DNA of 64,000 nt, from contig NZ_CABVII010000028.1 of the NCBI RefSeq assembly GCF_902497995.1, positions 22,939 through 86,938 of the forward strand, written 5' to 3'. Shown in pieces: positions 43,982 to 51,825 of the stretch. Numbering within the stretch: the first letter of the stretch is position 1; every line of letters starts with the position of its first letter. This DNA is from Pseudomonas fluorescens. GTDB lineage: Bacteria; Pseudomonadota; Gammaproteobacteria; Pseudomonadales; Pseudomonadaceae. A model generated the notes under the pieces. The model searched no databases. It was not told the origin of the DNA and was given only the letters and a program-made list of their open reading frames with translations. The translations under genes were made by a program, and so were the position numbers.

Positions 43982-44677
43982 CTAGAAAGGAAACAGCGGG
44001 CTGAGGAAGAAACGATCGAACCAGCCTGGCTGACTCGCATCGGCAAAGGCACCGGTGCCCGAATAAGTGATGCGCGCATCGGCGACCCGGGTCGAGGACA
44101 CGGTGTTGTCCGTGGCGATGTCATCGGCGCGTACCAGGCCGGCAATCCGCACCAGCTCGTCCCCGGTGTTGAGGGTCAGCCACTTCTCGCCGCGCACGGC
44201 GATGATGCCGTTGGGCAAGACGTCGGCGACGGTCACCGTGATCGAACCGGTGAGGCTGTTGCTCTGGCCGGACTTGCTGTCGCCCTTGGTGGCGCGGTCG
44301 CCGGCGTAACCGACGTCCAGGCTCAGGTTACCGCTGCCCACCGGATCGTTGGTGCTCAGGCCGCCGCCGAAAAACGAGCTCAGGCCGATGTCGGTCTTGC
44401 TGTTCTTGGCGGTTTGCGAGTTGGCGTTCTTGCTGGCCTGGGTGCGCTCGTTCAGGGTGATGGTGATGATGTCACCGACCCGGAACGCCTTGCGGTCGCT
44501 GTACAGGTTCTGTTCAAAACCGGCCTGGTAGATCGAGCCGTTGTTGGCCGCAGCCGGCAGCGGCGTGCGCGGCAACACCGGGGCGTAGTAAGGGTCATTG
44601 GGCTTGGGCGGTGGGGCGACACAACCCGCGAGCGCGGTGATCCCACTCAGTGCCAGGACAGATACAAAGCGATTCAT
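43982..44677 (-). CDS. flgH: Flagellar L-ring lipoprotein FlgH
   Basis: A 231-residue outer-membrane lipoprotein with signal MNRFVSVLALSGITALAGC, the last residue being the lipid-modified cysteine (Cys19). The FlgH domain includes GDIITITLNERTQASKNANS and GLVRADDIATDNTVSSTRVA. It ends with the typical LFPF. 52 nt after flgG. Confidence 0.96.
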   Translation of the reverse strand: MNRFVSVLALSGITALAGCVAPPPKPNDPYYAPVLPRTPLPAAANNGSIYQAGFEQNLYSDRKAFRVGDIITITLNERTQASKNANSQTAKNSKTDIGLSSFFGGGLSTNDPVGSGNLSLDVGYAGDRATKGDSKSGQSNSLTGSITVTVADVLPNGIIAVRGEKWLTLNTGDELVRIAGLVRADDIATDNTVSSTRVADARITYSGTGAFADASQPGWFDRFFLSPLFPF

Positions 44678-44729
44678 GACCCTACCTCACGGTGTTGCTG
44701 GCGACCCCGTGGCCGCCCCATGGACTTGA

Positions 44730-45515
44730 TTACAGATTCTGCGTGACGAACGAGAGCATCTGGTCGGCGGTGGAAATCACCTTGGAGTTCATCTCGTAGG
44801 CGCGCTGAGTGGTGATCATGTTGACCATCTCCTCGACGGTGCTGACGTTGGAGGTTTCCAGGGTGTTCTGCAGCGTGGTGCCGAAACCGGCCAGGCCTGG
44901 GGTGCCGACCTGCGGCGCGCCACTGGCGGCGGTTTCCAGGAACAGGTTGTTGCCCACTGCCTGCAGGCCGGCCGGGTTGATGAAGTCGGCGGTTTGCAGG
45001 TTGCCGATCACCTGGGCGGCCGGGTTGCCGGCAACGGTGATGGACACGGTGCCGTCGCGACCGACCGTGAAGGTCTGGGCGTCGTTCGGGATGACGATGG
45101 CCGGCTCCAGGGCGAAGCCGCTGGCGTTGACGATCTGCCCGTTGGAGTCGAGGTGGAAGGTACCGTCACGGGTGTAGGAGGTGGTGCCGTCCGGCTGCAG
45201 GATCTGGAAGAAACCGCGACCGTCGATGGCCATGTCCAAGGGTTGTTCGGTGGTCTGCAGGCTGCCGGCGGTGAAGTTTTTCTGGGTGCCGACGATGCGC
45301 ACACCGGTACCCACTTGCAGACCCGACGGCAGTTCGCTGTCCTGGGTCGACTGGGCGCCCGGCTGGCGCTTGATCTGGTAGAGCAAGTCCTGGAACTCGG
45401 CGCGGTCACGTTTGAAACCCGTGGTCGAGACGTTGGCCAGGTTGTTGGAAATGGTCGTCAGGTTGGTGTCCTGGGCGGACAGGCCTGTTTTGGCAACCCA
45501 TAGAGCCGGAAGCAT
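44730..45515 (-). CDS. flgG: Flagellar distal rod protein FlgG
   Basis: A 261-residue rod protein. The rod N-motif is LTTISNNLANVSTTGFKRDR and the C-terminus is VNMITTQRAYEMNSKVISTA with MLSFVTQNL. Intact; 48 nt after flgF. Confidence 0.97.
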   Translation of the reverse strand: MLPALWVAKTGLSAQDTNLTTISNNLANVSTTGFKRDRAEFQDLLYQIKRQPGAQSTQDSELPSGLQVGTGVRIVGTQKNFTAGSLQTTEQPLDMAIDGRGFFQILQPDGTTSYTRDGTFHLDSNGQIVNASGFALEPAIVIPNDAQTFTVGRDGTVSITVAGNPAAQVIGNLQTADFINPAGLQAVGNNLFLETAASGAPQVGTPGLAGFGTTLQNTLETSNVSTVEEMVNMITTQRAYEMNSKVISTADQMLSFVTQNL

Positions 45516-45563
45516 GCGATTCTCCTCGTGCGCCTGTTTTACGGCGCGACGTTCTAATGATTA

Positions 45564-46301
45564 TTAGATCTGCAAGACCCGAGCCATGGCCTGGTCGTCT
45601 TCTTTGGCGGTGTTCATCATCTTGACGTGCAGCTCGAACTGCTTGGCCAGGGCCAGCACCGAGGTCATTTCTTCCACGGCATTGACGTTGCTCGACTCGA
45701 GGAACCCGGACACCAGCTTGACGTTGGCATCGGCCTGCGCCGGCCGGCCGTCCTTGGTATGGATCGAACCATCCAGGCCTTTGGTCATGTTGTTGAAGTC
45801 CGGGTTGACCAGCTTGATGCGGTCGACTTGCGCCATCACCCCAGGGCCCTCGCCCATCGCGCGAATGCTGATGGTGCCGTCCTCGCCGACTTCGATCTGC
45901 TGCTCGGGCGGCACGGCAATCGGCCCGCCATTGCCCAGCACCGGCATCCCGTTGCCGGCCCGCAGCACGCCGAGGGCGTCGACGTTCAGGCTGCCGGTGC
46001 GCACGTAGCTTTCGCCGCCGTCCGGGTTCTGCACCGCGATCCAGCCGTTGCCTTGCACGGCGACATCGAGGTCGCGGCCGGTCTGCACCAGCGCGCCAGG
46101 GGAGAAGTCGGTGGCCGGACGCTCGGACAGGGCAAACGCACGCGCCGCAAAGCCGTCACCGAACACCGGCATCGAACGCGCCTGCTCCAGGTCTTTCTGG
46201 AAGCCGTTGGTGGAGATGTTCGCCAGGTTGTTCGCATGAGCCTTCTGCGCCAGTGCATTCTGGCTGGCGCCGGTCATTGCCACATAAAGGTACTTGTCCA
46301 C
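45564..46301 (-). CDS. flgF: Flagellar proximal rod protein FlgF
   Basis: A 245-residue rod protein. A GTG start at 46301 (VDKYLYVAMTGASQNAL) is chosen because AGAGGA lies seven bases upstream and the family begins at this point; the open frame extends further but is unlike the family. The rod N-motif AHANNLANISTNGFQKDLEQ follows. First gene of flgFGHIJKL with its own sigma-54 promoter. flgBCDE, which precede flgF in some relatives, are not adjacent here. Confidence 0.95.
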   Translation of the reverse strand: MDKYLYVAMTGASQNALAQKAHANNLANISTNGFQKDLEQARSMPVFGDGFAARAFALSERPATDFSPGALVQTGRDLDVAVQGNGWIAVQNPDGGESYVRTGSLNVDALGVLRAGNGMPVLGNGGPIAVPPEQQIEVGEDGTISIRAMGEGPGVMAQVDRIKLVNPDFNNMTKGLDGSIHTKDGRPAQADANVKLVSGFLESSNVNAVEEMTSVLALAKQFELHVKMMNTAKEDDQAMARVLQI

Positions 46302-46357
46302 GCTGTTTCCTCTGCATGCCGGACGTTTGCCGCCCACAGCTGTACTGCTGAGCCATA

Positions 46358-46374
46358 AGCAATTTGCAGACCAA
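46358..46374 (-). promoter_or_regulatory. Sigma-54 (RpoN) promoter of flgF
   Basis: Minus strand reads TTGGTCTGCAAATTGCT, with GG and GC ten bases apart, 57 nt upstream of the GTG start. It shows that flgF begins an operon here and is not simply the truncated tail of a flgB-L operon. Confidence 0.8.
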
Positions 46375-46502
46375 CTTTTTTCTGGCGGCGCGGGGGCTGG
46401 CAAACACAGGGGTTGAGGGGTTTAGAGGGGATTGGGGGGATAGGTCAGAGACGAAAAACCGGCGGTGTCATGCCGTCAGGCGGCAAGGTTTGACCTGGAC
46501 GT

Positions 46503-46627
46503 TGGCTGTGCCGGCCCCTTCGCGGGCAAGCCCGCTCCCACAGGGTTGTCGGTTGTTCATGAATGGTGTGAACCCAGGAGATCCCTGTGGGAGCGGCGGT
46601 GCGACGATTCGACTTGCCCGCGAAGAG
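46503..46627. repeat. Degenerate REP pair between flgF and phhR
   Basis: Left core CTTCGCGGGCAAGCCCGCTC is canonical. The right half is interrupted: CCCTGTGGGAGCGG is followed by about 15 unrelated bases before CTTGCCCGCGAAGAGG. It looks like a REPIN with a small insertion in its right arm. Confidence 0.75.
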
Positions 46628-46653
46628 GCCCGAAAAAACACAACAAGCGCCCG

Positions 46654-48213
46654 CTATGACTCCGTCTTGCCCACCTCATACTCACGCAACTTGTTGGCAA
46701 TGGTGGTATGCGAAACCCCCAACCGCTTCCCCAGTTGCCGACTGCTCGGATGCTCGGAATACAGCCGCTCCAGCACCGCCTTCTCAAAGCGCCCGACAAT
46801 CTCGTCCAGCCCGCCCTCCAGCGAGAAATCGCCAAGGGGCTGACGCACCCCGTAATCCGGCAAGCGAATGTGTTCGGCCTTGACCGTCCCGCCCTCGCAC
46901 AACGAAACCGCCTGGAACAACACGTTCTCCAGTTGCCGCACATTGCCCGGCCAATGGTAGTGACGGAGCCGCTCCATCGCCGCCGGTGCCAGTTTCGGCA
47001 GCGGGCAACCGATCTGCCGGCTGGCCTGATCGAGGAAGTGTTCCACCAGCGGCATCAACCCGTCGAGGCACTCGCGCAAGGGCGGGATATGCAACGACAG
47101 CACGTTCAGGCGGTGATACAGATCCTGGCGAAACTCCCCGCGAGCGCACAGCTCGGACAGGTCGACCTGGGTCGCGCAGATCACTCGCACATCCAGATAA
47201 ACCTCTTCATCACTGCCTACACGACGGAAGCAACCGTCCTGCAGGAAGCGCAGCAATTTCACCTGCAGGCGTGGGCTCATTTCCCCGACGCCATCGAGAA
47301 ACAGCGTACCGCCGGCCGTCAGCTCCAGCAGCCCGAGCTTGCCTTCGGCCCGCGCCCCTTCGAAGGCACCGGGGCCGTAGCCGAACAATTCGGTCTCGGC
47401 CATGGATTCCGGCAGGCCGGCGCAGTTGAGCGCCATCAGCGGTGACTGCCCACGAGGGCTCGCCAGGTGGCAGGCTCGCGCCAACAACTCCTTGCCGGTG
47501 CCGGTTTCGCCTTCGATCAATAGCGGCGCATCCAGTGGCGCCATGCGCCTGGCTTCGCGCACCACGGCGGCCATCACTTTCGAACTCTGGAAGATGCTGT
47601 CGAACCCGCGCAGTTCCTGCTTGCGCACGTTATAAATGCGCTCACCGACCCGATCCGCGCGATGCAGGGTCAGTACCGCGCCGGCCATGGCTTCGCTGTC
47701 GTCATGCTCCGATTGCAACGGCGCAATGTCGGCGAGGAACACGTCGCCCTTGACCTTGACCCGCAGTCCATTGATCCGCGACTTGTTGGCGCGCACCAGT
47801 TCCGGCAAGTCGAAATCCTCGGCGTACCGCGACAACGGGATCCCCGGCACCTCATCGACACGCACCCCGAGCAACTGCGCCGCAGCACGGTTGGCCGCAA
47901 CGATCGAGCCGCCCATGTCGATCGACAGCACCGGAAACTCCAGCGCGCCGAGCAAGGCATTGAGCTCCATGTGCCGACGCTCGCTGGGCATCAGGCCTAC
48001 ACGCTTGACCCCGAAGACCCCGGCAATCGATTCGAATTTCGGCCGTAGTGCCTGGAACTGAATGTTGATCAGGTTCGGACAATGCAGGTAGATGGCATTG
48101 CCATGCTCACCGCCGACCTCGCCGCGAGCGACGTTGACCCCGTACTCCACCAGCAGGTTGAGAATGTCGCGCAGGATGCCGATGCGGTTCTGGCAGTGGA
48201 CTTTGATACGCAT
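46654..48213 (-). CDS. phhR: Aromatic amino acid regulator PhhR (TyrR family)
   Basis: A 519-residue regulator of phenylalanine/tyrosine catabolism. An ACT domain starts at residue 1 (MRIKVHCQNRIGILRDILNL), a PAS domain covers about 80-190, the AAA+ core has GETGTGKELLARA and FLDGVGEM, and the C-terminal helix-turn-helix is SSRQLGKRLGVSHTTIANKL. The sigma-54 contact loop reads GAFEGA rather than GAFTGA, as in E. coli TyrR, which acts with sigma-70. It is divergent from phhABC. Confidence 0.95.
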   Translation of the reverse strand: MRIKVHCQNRIGILRDILNLLVEYGVNVARGEVGGEHGNAIYLHCPNLINIQFQALRPKFESIAGVFGVKRVGLMPSERRHMELNALLGALEFPVLSIDMGGSIVAANRAAAQLLGVRVDEVPGIPLSRYAEDFDLPELVRANKSRINGLRVKVKGDVFLADIAPLQSEHDDSEAMAGAVLTLHRADRVGERIYNVRKQELRGFDSIFQSSKVMAAVVREARRMAPLDAPLLIEGETGTGKELLARACHLASPRGQSPLMALNCAGLPESMAETELFGYGPGAFEGARAEGKLGLLELTAGGTLFLDGVGEMSPRLQVKLLRFLQDGCFRRVGSDEEVYLDVRVICATQVDLSELCARGEFRQDLYHRLNVLSLHIPPLRECLDGLMPLVEHFLDQASRQIGCPLPKLAPAAMERLRHYHWPGNVRQLENVLFQAVSLCEGGTVKAEHIRLPDYGVRQPLGDFSLEGGLDEIVGRFEKAVLERLYSEHPSSRQLGKRLGVSHTTIANKLREYEVGKTES

Positions 48214-48260
48214 ATAAAAGGCCCGAAAAGCAGTGAATGAGGCTGATACCAGACATACAA

Positions 48261-48354
48261 CCTGTGGGAGCGGGCTTGCTCGCGAAGGCGGAGTGTCAGG
48301 CGAAATCTATATCGACTGACACTCCGCCTTCGCGAGCAAGCCCGCTCCCACAGG
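48261..48354. repeat. REPIN between phhR and phhA
   Basis: CCTGTGGGAGCGGGCTTGCT and its complement flank a spacer with perfect inner arms GGAGTGTCAG / CTGACACTCC, so the whole element can fold into one hairpin. It stands upstream of the phhR start, inside the regulatory region of the divergent genes. Confidence 0.9.
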
Positions 48355-48478
48355 GAATTTGCAAATGCTCTCGGACGTATATGTTTGCCGAGCCGCCAAT
48401 TTAGTCGTCAAGATTATGTGACACCTGGATGCCATTTCAAACCCGAAGATATCAATACTTGCGCAGCATCCGGCAAAC

Positions 48479-48496
48479 CGTAACGAATACTTTACG
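48479..48496. promoter_or_regulatory. Candidate TyrR/PhhR box upstream of phhA
   Basis: CGTAACGAATACTTTACG is an imperfect palindrome with CGTAA/TTACG ends, close to the TyrR-type TGTAAA-N6-TTTACA. It lies 122 nt before the phhA start. No clear -24/-12 sigma-54 element is seen between it and phhA. The rest of the 404-base phhR-phhA gap holds only the REPIN. Confidence 0.5.
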
Positions 48497-48617
48497 AAAT
48501 CCGTGGTTTTTTCCTTCTCCCGCTGCAAACCACCTGCTGCAACGTCGAACGCCTTGGGGTATTCCTAAGTCAATAGCAGGACATAACAAGAACGAAATCC
48601 CCTAGCAGGAGAGCAGC

Positions 48618-49403
48618 ATGAAGCAGACGCACTACGTGGCTCGCGAGCCCGATGCGCAAGGTTTTATCGACTACCCCGCCGAAGAACACGCGGTGTGGAA
48701 CACGCTGATCACTCGCCAACTGAAAGTGCTCGAAGGGCGTGCGTGCCAGGAATACCTGGACGGCATCGAAAAGCTCGGCCTGCCCCACGACCGCATTCCG
48801 CAACTTGGCGAGATCAACAAGGTCCTCGGTGAAACCACCGGCTGGCAGGTCGCCCGGGTTCCTGCATTGATCCCCTTCCAGACCTTTTTCGAATTGCTGG
48901 CCAACAAGCAGTTTCCGGTGGCGACCTTCATTCGTACCCGCGAAGAGCTGGATTACCTGCAAGAGCCGGATATTTTCCACGAGATCTTTGGTCACTGCCC
49001 GCTGCTGACCAACCCCTGGTTCGCGGAATTCACCCACACCTACGGCAAACTCGGCCTAAAGGCGACCAAGGAAGAACGCGTGTACCTGGCGCGCCTGTAC
49101 TGGATGACCATCGAGTTTGGCCTGGTCGATACGCCGCAAGGCACGCGCATTTACGGCGGCGGCATTCTCTCCTCGCCTAAAGAAACGGTTTACTGCCTGT
49201 CGGACGAACCTGAGCATCAGACGTTCGATCCGCTGGAATGCATGCGCACGCCGTATCGCATCGACATTCTGCAGCCCCTGTACTTTGTCCTGCCAAACCT
49301 CAAGCGTCTGTTTGATGTGGCTCATGAAGACATCATGAGCATGGTCAAGCAAGGCATGCAGCTGGGCTTGCGCGCACCGAAATTTCCGCCAAAGGCCGCG
49401 TGA
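48618..49403 (+). CDS. phhA: Phenylalanine 4-hydroxylase PhhA
   Basis: A 261-residue iron- and pterin-dependent monooxygenase turning phenylalanine into tyrosine. The iron ligands are in DIFHEIFGHCPLL (two histidines) and YWMTIEFGLVD (glutamate). A strong ribosome site (AGGAGAG) precedes the ATG. First gene of phhABC; the 104-base gap to phhB carries no separate gene. Confidence 0.97.
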   Translation: MKQTHYVAREPDAQGFIDYPAEEHAVWNTLITRQLKVLEGRACQEYLDGIEKLGLPHDRIPQLGEINKVLGETTGWQVARVPALIPFQTFFELLANKQFPVATFIRTREELDYLQEPDIFHEIFGHCPLLTNPWFAEFTHTYGKLGLKATKEERVYLARLYWMTIEFGLVDTPQGTRIYGGGILSSPKETVYCLSDEPEHQTFDPLECMRTPYRIDILQPLYFVLPNLKRLFDVAHEDIMSMVKQGMQLGLRAPKFPPKAA

Positions 49404-49507
49404 TCCGCTGCTTTTAGAATCAAGTGAGCCTGTCAGGAACCGACGCTTTGGTTTAGCGTGGTGATACTGACGGCCGATGTCCAATAATTCGATTTCAGGA
49501 ACCCATC

Positions 49508-49864
49508 ATGTCCACATTGAACCAAGCCCACTGCGAAGCCTGCCAAGCCGGTGCCCCTCAGGTCAGCGACGAAGAACTGCCGGTGCTGATCAAGCAGATC
49601 CCTGACTGGAACATCGAAGTTCGCGACGGCGTGATGCAGCTGGAAAAAATTTTCCTGTTCAAGAATTTCAAGCACGCCCTGGCGTTCACCAACGCCGTCG
49701 GTGAAATCTCCGAGGCCGAAGGTCACCACCCGGGCCTGCTGACCGAGTGGGGCAAAGTCACCGTGACCTGGTGGAGCCACTCCATCAAAGGCCTGCACCG
49801 CAACGATTTCATCATGGCCGCGCGCACCGACGAAGTGGCCAAGGACGCCGAGGGCCGCAAATAA
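49508..49864 (+). CDS. phhB: Pterin-4a-carbinolamine dehydratase PhhB
   Basis: A 118-residue enzyme that recycles the oxidised pterin cofactor of PhhA. The active-site motif EAEGHHPGLLTEWGKVTVTW is present and the length is standard. The stop overlaps the phhC start by one base (TAATG). Confidence 0.96.
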   Translation: MSTLNQAHCEACQAGAPQVSDEELPVLIKQIPDWNIEVRDGVMQLEKIFLFKNFKHALAFTNAVGEISEAEGHHPGLLTEWGKVTVTWWSHSIKGLHRNDFIMAARTDEVAKDAEGRK

Positions 49865-51057
49865 TGCATTTCGACGCCATAGGTCGAGTGCCCGGCGACC
49901 CGATCCTCGGCCTGATGGAGGCCTATGCGCTGGACCCGAACCCGCGCAAATTCGACCTCGGCGTGGGCGTCTACAAAGATGCCCAGGGCCTGACGTCGAT
50001 ACCTCAGGCGGTGAAACTCGCCGAGGCGCGGCTGGTGGATCGTCAGGCCACCAAGACCTACATCGGCGGTCACGGCGAACCGGCGTTCGGCAAAGTCATC
50101 AATGAGCTGGTGCTGGGGGTCGACTCCGCACTGATCGCCGAACAACGGGCCGGGGTCACACAGACCCCGGGCGGCACCGGGGCGTTGCGCTTGAGCGCAG
50201 ACTTCATCGCTCAGTGCCTGCCGGGCCGTGGCGTGTGGTTGAGCAATCCGACCTGGCCGATCCACGAAACCATCTTCGCCGCGGCGGGCGTCAAGGTCAG
50301 TCACTACCCTTACGTGGGCAGCGACAACCGTCTCGACGTCGACGCCATGCTGGCGGCGCTCGAAAAAGCGCCAAAGGGTGATGTAGTGCTGCTGCACGCC
50401 TGCTGCCACAACCCGACCGGTTTCGACTTGTCCCATGACGACTGGCGCCGGGTGTTGAAGGTGGTGCGCAGTCGCGACCTGTTGCCGCTGATCGATTTTG
50501 CCTACCAGGGCTTCGGCGATGGCCTGGAACAGGATGCCTGGTCGACCCGGCTGTTCGCCGCCGAGTTGCCGGAAGTGCTGATCACCAGTTCCTGCTCGAA
50601 GAACTTCGGGCTGTACCGCGACCGTACCGGCGCGTTGATTGTCTGCGCGAAAACCGCTGACAAGCTGGTGGACATCCGCAGCCAACTGGCCAACATCGCC
50701 CGCAACCTGTGGTCGACACCGCCGGATCACGGCGCCGCTGTCGTGGCGACCATCCTGGGCGATCCGCAGCTGAAAAGTCTCTGGGCGGATGAAGTGGAGA
50801 CGATGCGCTTGCGTATCGCCCAGCTGCGCAGCGGCCTGGTGGAAGCCCTGGAACCGCATGGTTTGCGCGAGCGTTTTGCGCATATTGGCGTGCAGCGCGG
50901 AATGTTTTCCTACACCGGGTTGACGCCGGAGCAGGTTAAAAACCTGCGTGATCGGCACAGCGTGTACATGGTCGGCACTGGCCGGGCCAACGTCGCCGGA
51001 ATCGATGCCACACGCCTGGATTTGCTGGCCGAGGCGATCGCCGACGTCTGCAGATAA
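49864..51057 (+). CDS. phhC: Aromatic amino acid aminotransferase PhhC
   Basis: A 397-residue PLP-dependent class I aminotransferase that converts tyrosine to 4-hydroxyphenylpyruvate. The family start is MHFDAIGRVPGDPILGLMEA; the PLP lysine is in SSCSKNFGLYRDRTGAL; substrate arginine motif TGRANVAGID is near the end. ATG 49864 is chosen although the frame is open further upstream, because that part lies over phhB. Confidence 0.95.
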   Translation: MHFDAIGRVPGDPILGLMEAYALDPNPRKFDLGVGVYKDAQGLTSIPQAVKLAEARLVDRQATKTYIGGHGEPAFGKVINELVLGVDSALIAEQRAGVTQTPGGTGALRLSADFIAQCLPGRGVWLSNPTWPIHETIFAAAGVKVSHYPYVGSDNRLDVDAMLAALEKAPKGDVVLLHACCHNPTGFDLSHDDWRRVLKVVRSRDLLPLIDFAYQGFGDGLEQDAWSTRLFAAELPEVLITSSCSKNFGLYRDRTGALIVCAKTADKLVDIRSQLANIARNLWSTPPDHGAAVVATILGDPQLKSLWADEVETMRLRIAQLRSGLVEALEPHGLRERFAHIGVQRGMFSYTGLTPEQVKNLRDRHSVYMVGTGRANVAGIDATRLDLLAEAIADVCR

Positions 51058-51078
51058 CCCCCAAACACTGCAAAACCC

Positions 51079-51170
51079 CTGTGGGAGCGGGCTTGCTCGC
51101 GAATGCGTAGTGTCAGGCGAAATCTATATCGCCTGACACTTCGCATTCGCGAGCAAGCCCGCTCCCACGA
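51079..51170. repeat. REPIN after phhC
   Basis: CTGTGGGAGCGGGCTTGCTC and its complement around a perfect spacer hairpin (TGTCAGGCG...CGCCTGACA). It follows the phhC stop by about 20 nt and may serve as the 3' end of the phh transcript. Confidence 0.9.
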
Positions 51171-51331
51171 TAGGCAAGCGTTACCCCTGCAAAACCTGTC
51201 TATACAACCCCATCCGTCGAAACAAATGGATATAAAAGACAATTTGTTATTTCGACTGCTGTATCCTACGCAGGCTTTTTTAAAAGCGCGGATCTACCCG
51301 ATCCATCAACAGACTTTGCGAGGAGCGCGAT

Positions 51332-51463
51332 ATGCACGAGATTCCTAATCTCCCCTTCCCAAGCCTGCACGAAACTGAGCAGTCGACCACGCAACAAGCC
51401 GGTGCACAACAGCCCGAGCCAAAAGAAGCATCTGAACGCCGCCAGGCCGACAGCGAAAACTGA
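51332..51463 (+). CDS. Small hypothetical protein (43 residues)
   Basis: A short ORF, MHEIPNLPFPSLHETEQSTT followed by a Gln/Glu-rich hydrophilic tail ending RRQADSEN. It has a very good ribosome site (GAGGAGCG, six bases before ATG). Not recognised. It is hydrophilic, with no membrane segment. It precedes a perfect hairpin and another small gene. Its coding status rests on the ribosome site and a compact frame only. Confidence 0.5.
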   Translation: MHEIPNLPFPSLHETEQSTTQQAGAQQPEPKEASERRQADSEN

Positions 51464-51483
51464 AGCACCTGCAATACCAGACC

Positions 51484-51515
51484 GTGTGGAAAGCGCTAAC
51501 ATGCGCTTTCCACAC
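51484..51515. terminator. Perfect 13-bp inverted repeat between two small ORFs
   Basis: GTGTGGAAAGCGC and GCGCTTTCCACAC separated by six bases. It lacks a T-run on the plus strand, so it may be a weak terminator, a processing site or an operator rather than a classic rho-independent terminator. It overlaps the 5' region of the next small gene. Confidence 0.55.
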
Positions 51516-51539
51516 CGCCTGAACCTTGAGCCCCGCCCC

Positions 51540-51725
51540 ATGACCGACGAATTCAACGACAGCCAGGCCAGCGTTCTGATCGGCACCGCCGAGAAGATGA
51601 TCGAGATCTGGAACCGCCTGTCCCCCGAAAAACAAGCCACCTTGCTCGCCCGTTTCGGCAGCGAAGAAAACGCCCTGGCCGCCCTGGTCACGACGCAACT
51701 GGTTGCCCCGCAAAACCCTGAATAA
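51540..51725 (+). CDS. Small conserved hypothetical protein (61 residues)
   Basis: A 61-residue soluble, helical protein starting MTDEFNDSQASVLIGTAEKM, with WNRLSPEKQATLLARFGSEE in the middle. I believe it belongs to a small Pseudomonas family of unknown function. The ATG at 51540 is favoured by family-like composition; the ribosome site is weak, and an ATG at 51501 inside the upstream hairpin is in frame. Confidence 0.6.
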   Translation: MTDEFNDSQASVLIGTAEKMIEIWNRLSPEKQATLLARFGSEENALAALVTTQLVAPQNPE

Positions 51726-51825
51726 TCCCGACCGGCAAATAGTTTTACTTTTTCACGGCTCGCAGGCCTTCACGCCGCTATCATAAGCAGCCTATCTATC
51801 CTGCTGCCCCGTGGACCTATACCCC

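Larger units (their letters stand above)
46302..46653. other. Intergenic region flgF-phhR: RpoN promoter plus REP
   Basis: 352 bases without a gene. It holds the flgF sigma-54 promoter at 46358-46374 and a REP pair at about 46503-46627. Between them nothing is recognised. Confidence 0.7.

Noticed and set aside
46302..46653. Deletion of flgBCDE between flgF and phhR
   Set aside because: flgF has its own sigma-54 promoter here, and a split flgB-E / flgF-L arrangement is plausible in this group. Absence from the window is not evidence of loss.
48400..48617. Sigma-54 promoter for phhA
   Set aside because: No GG-N10-GC element with acceptable flanks was found. The nearest GG and GC pairs are about 15 bases apart.
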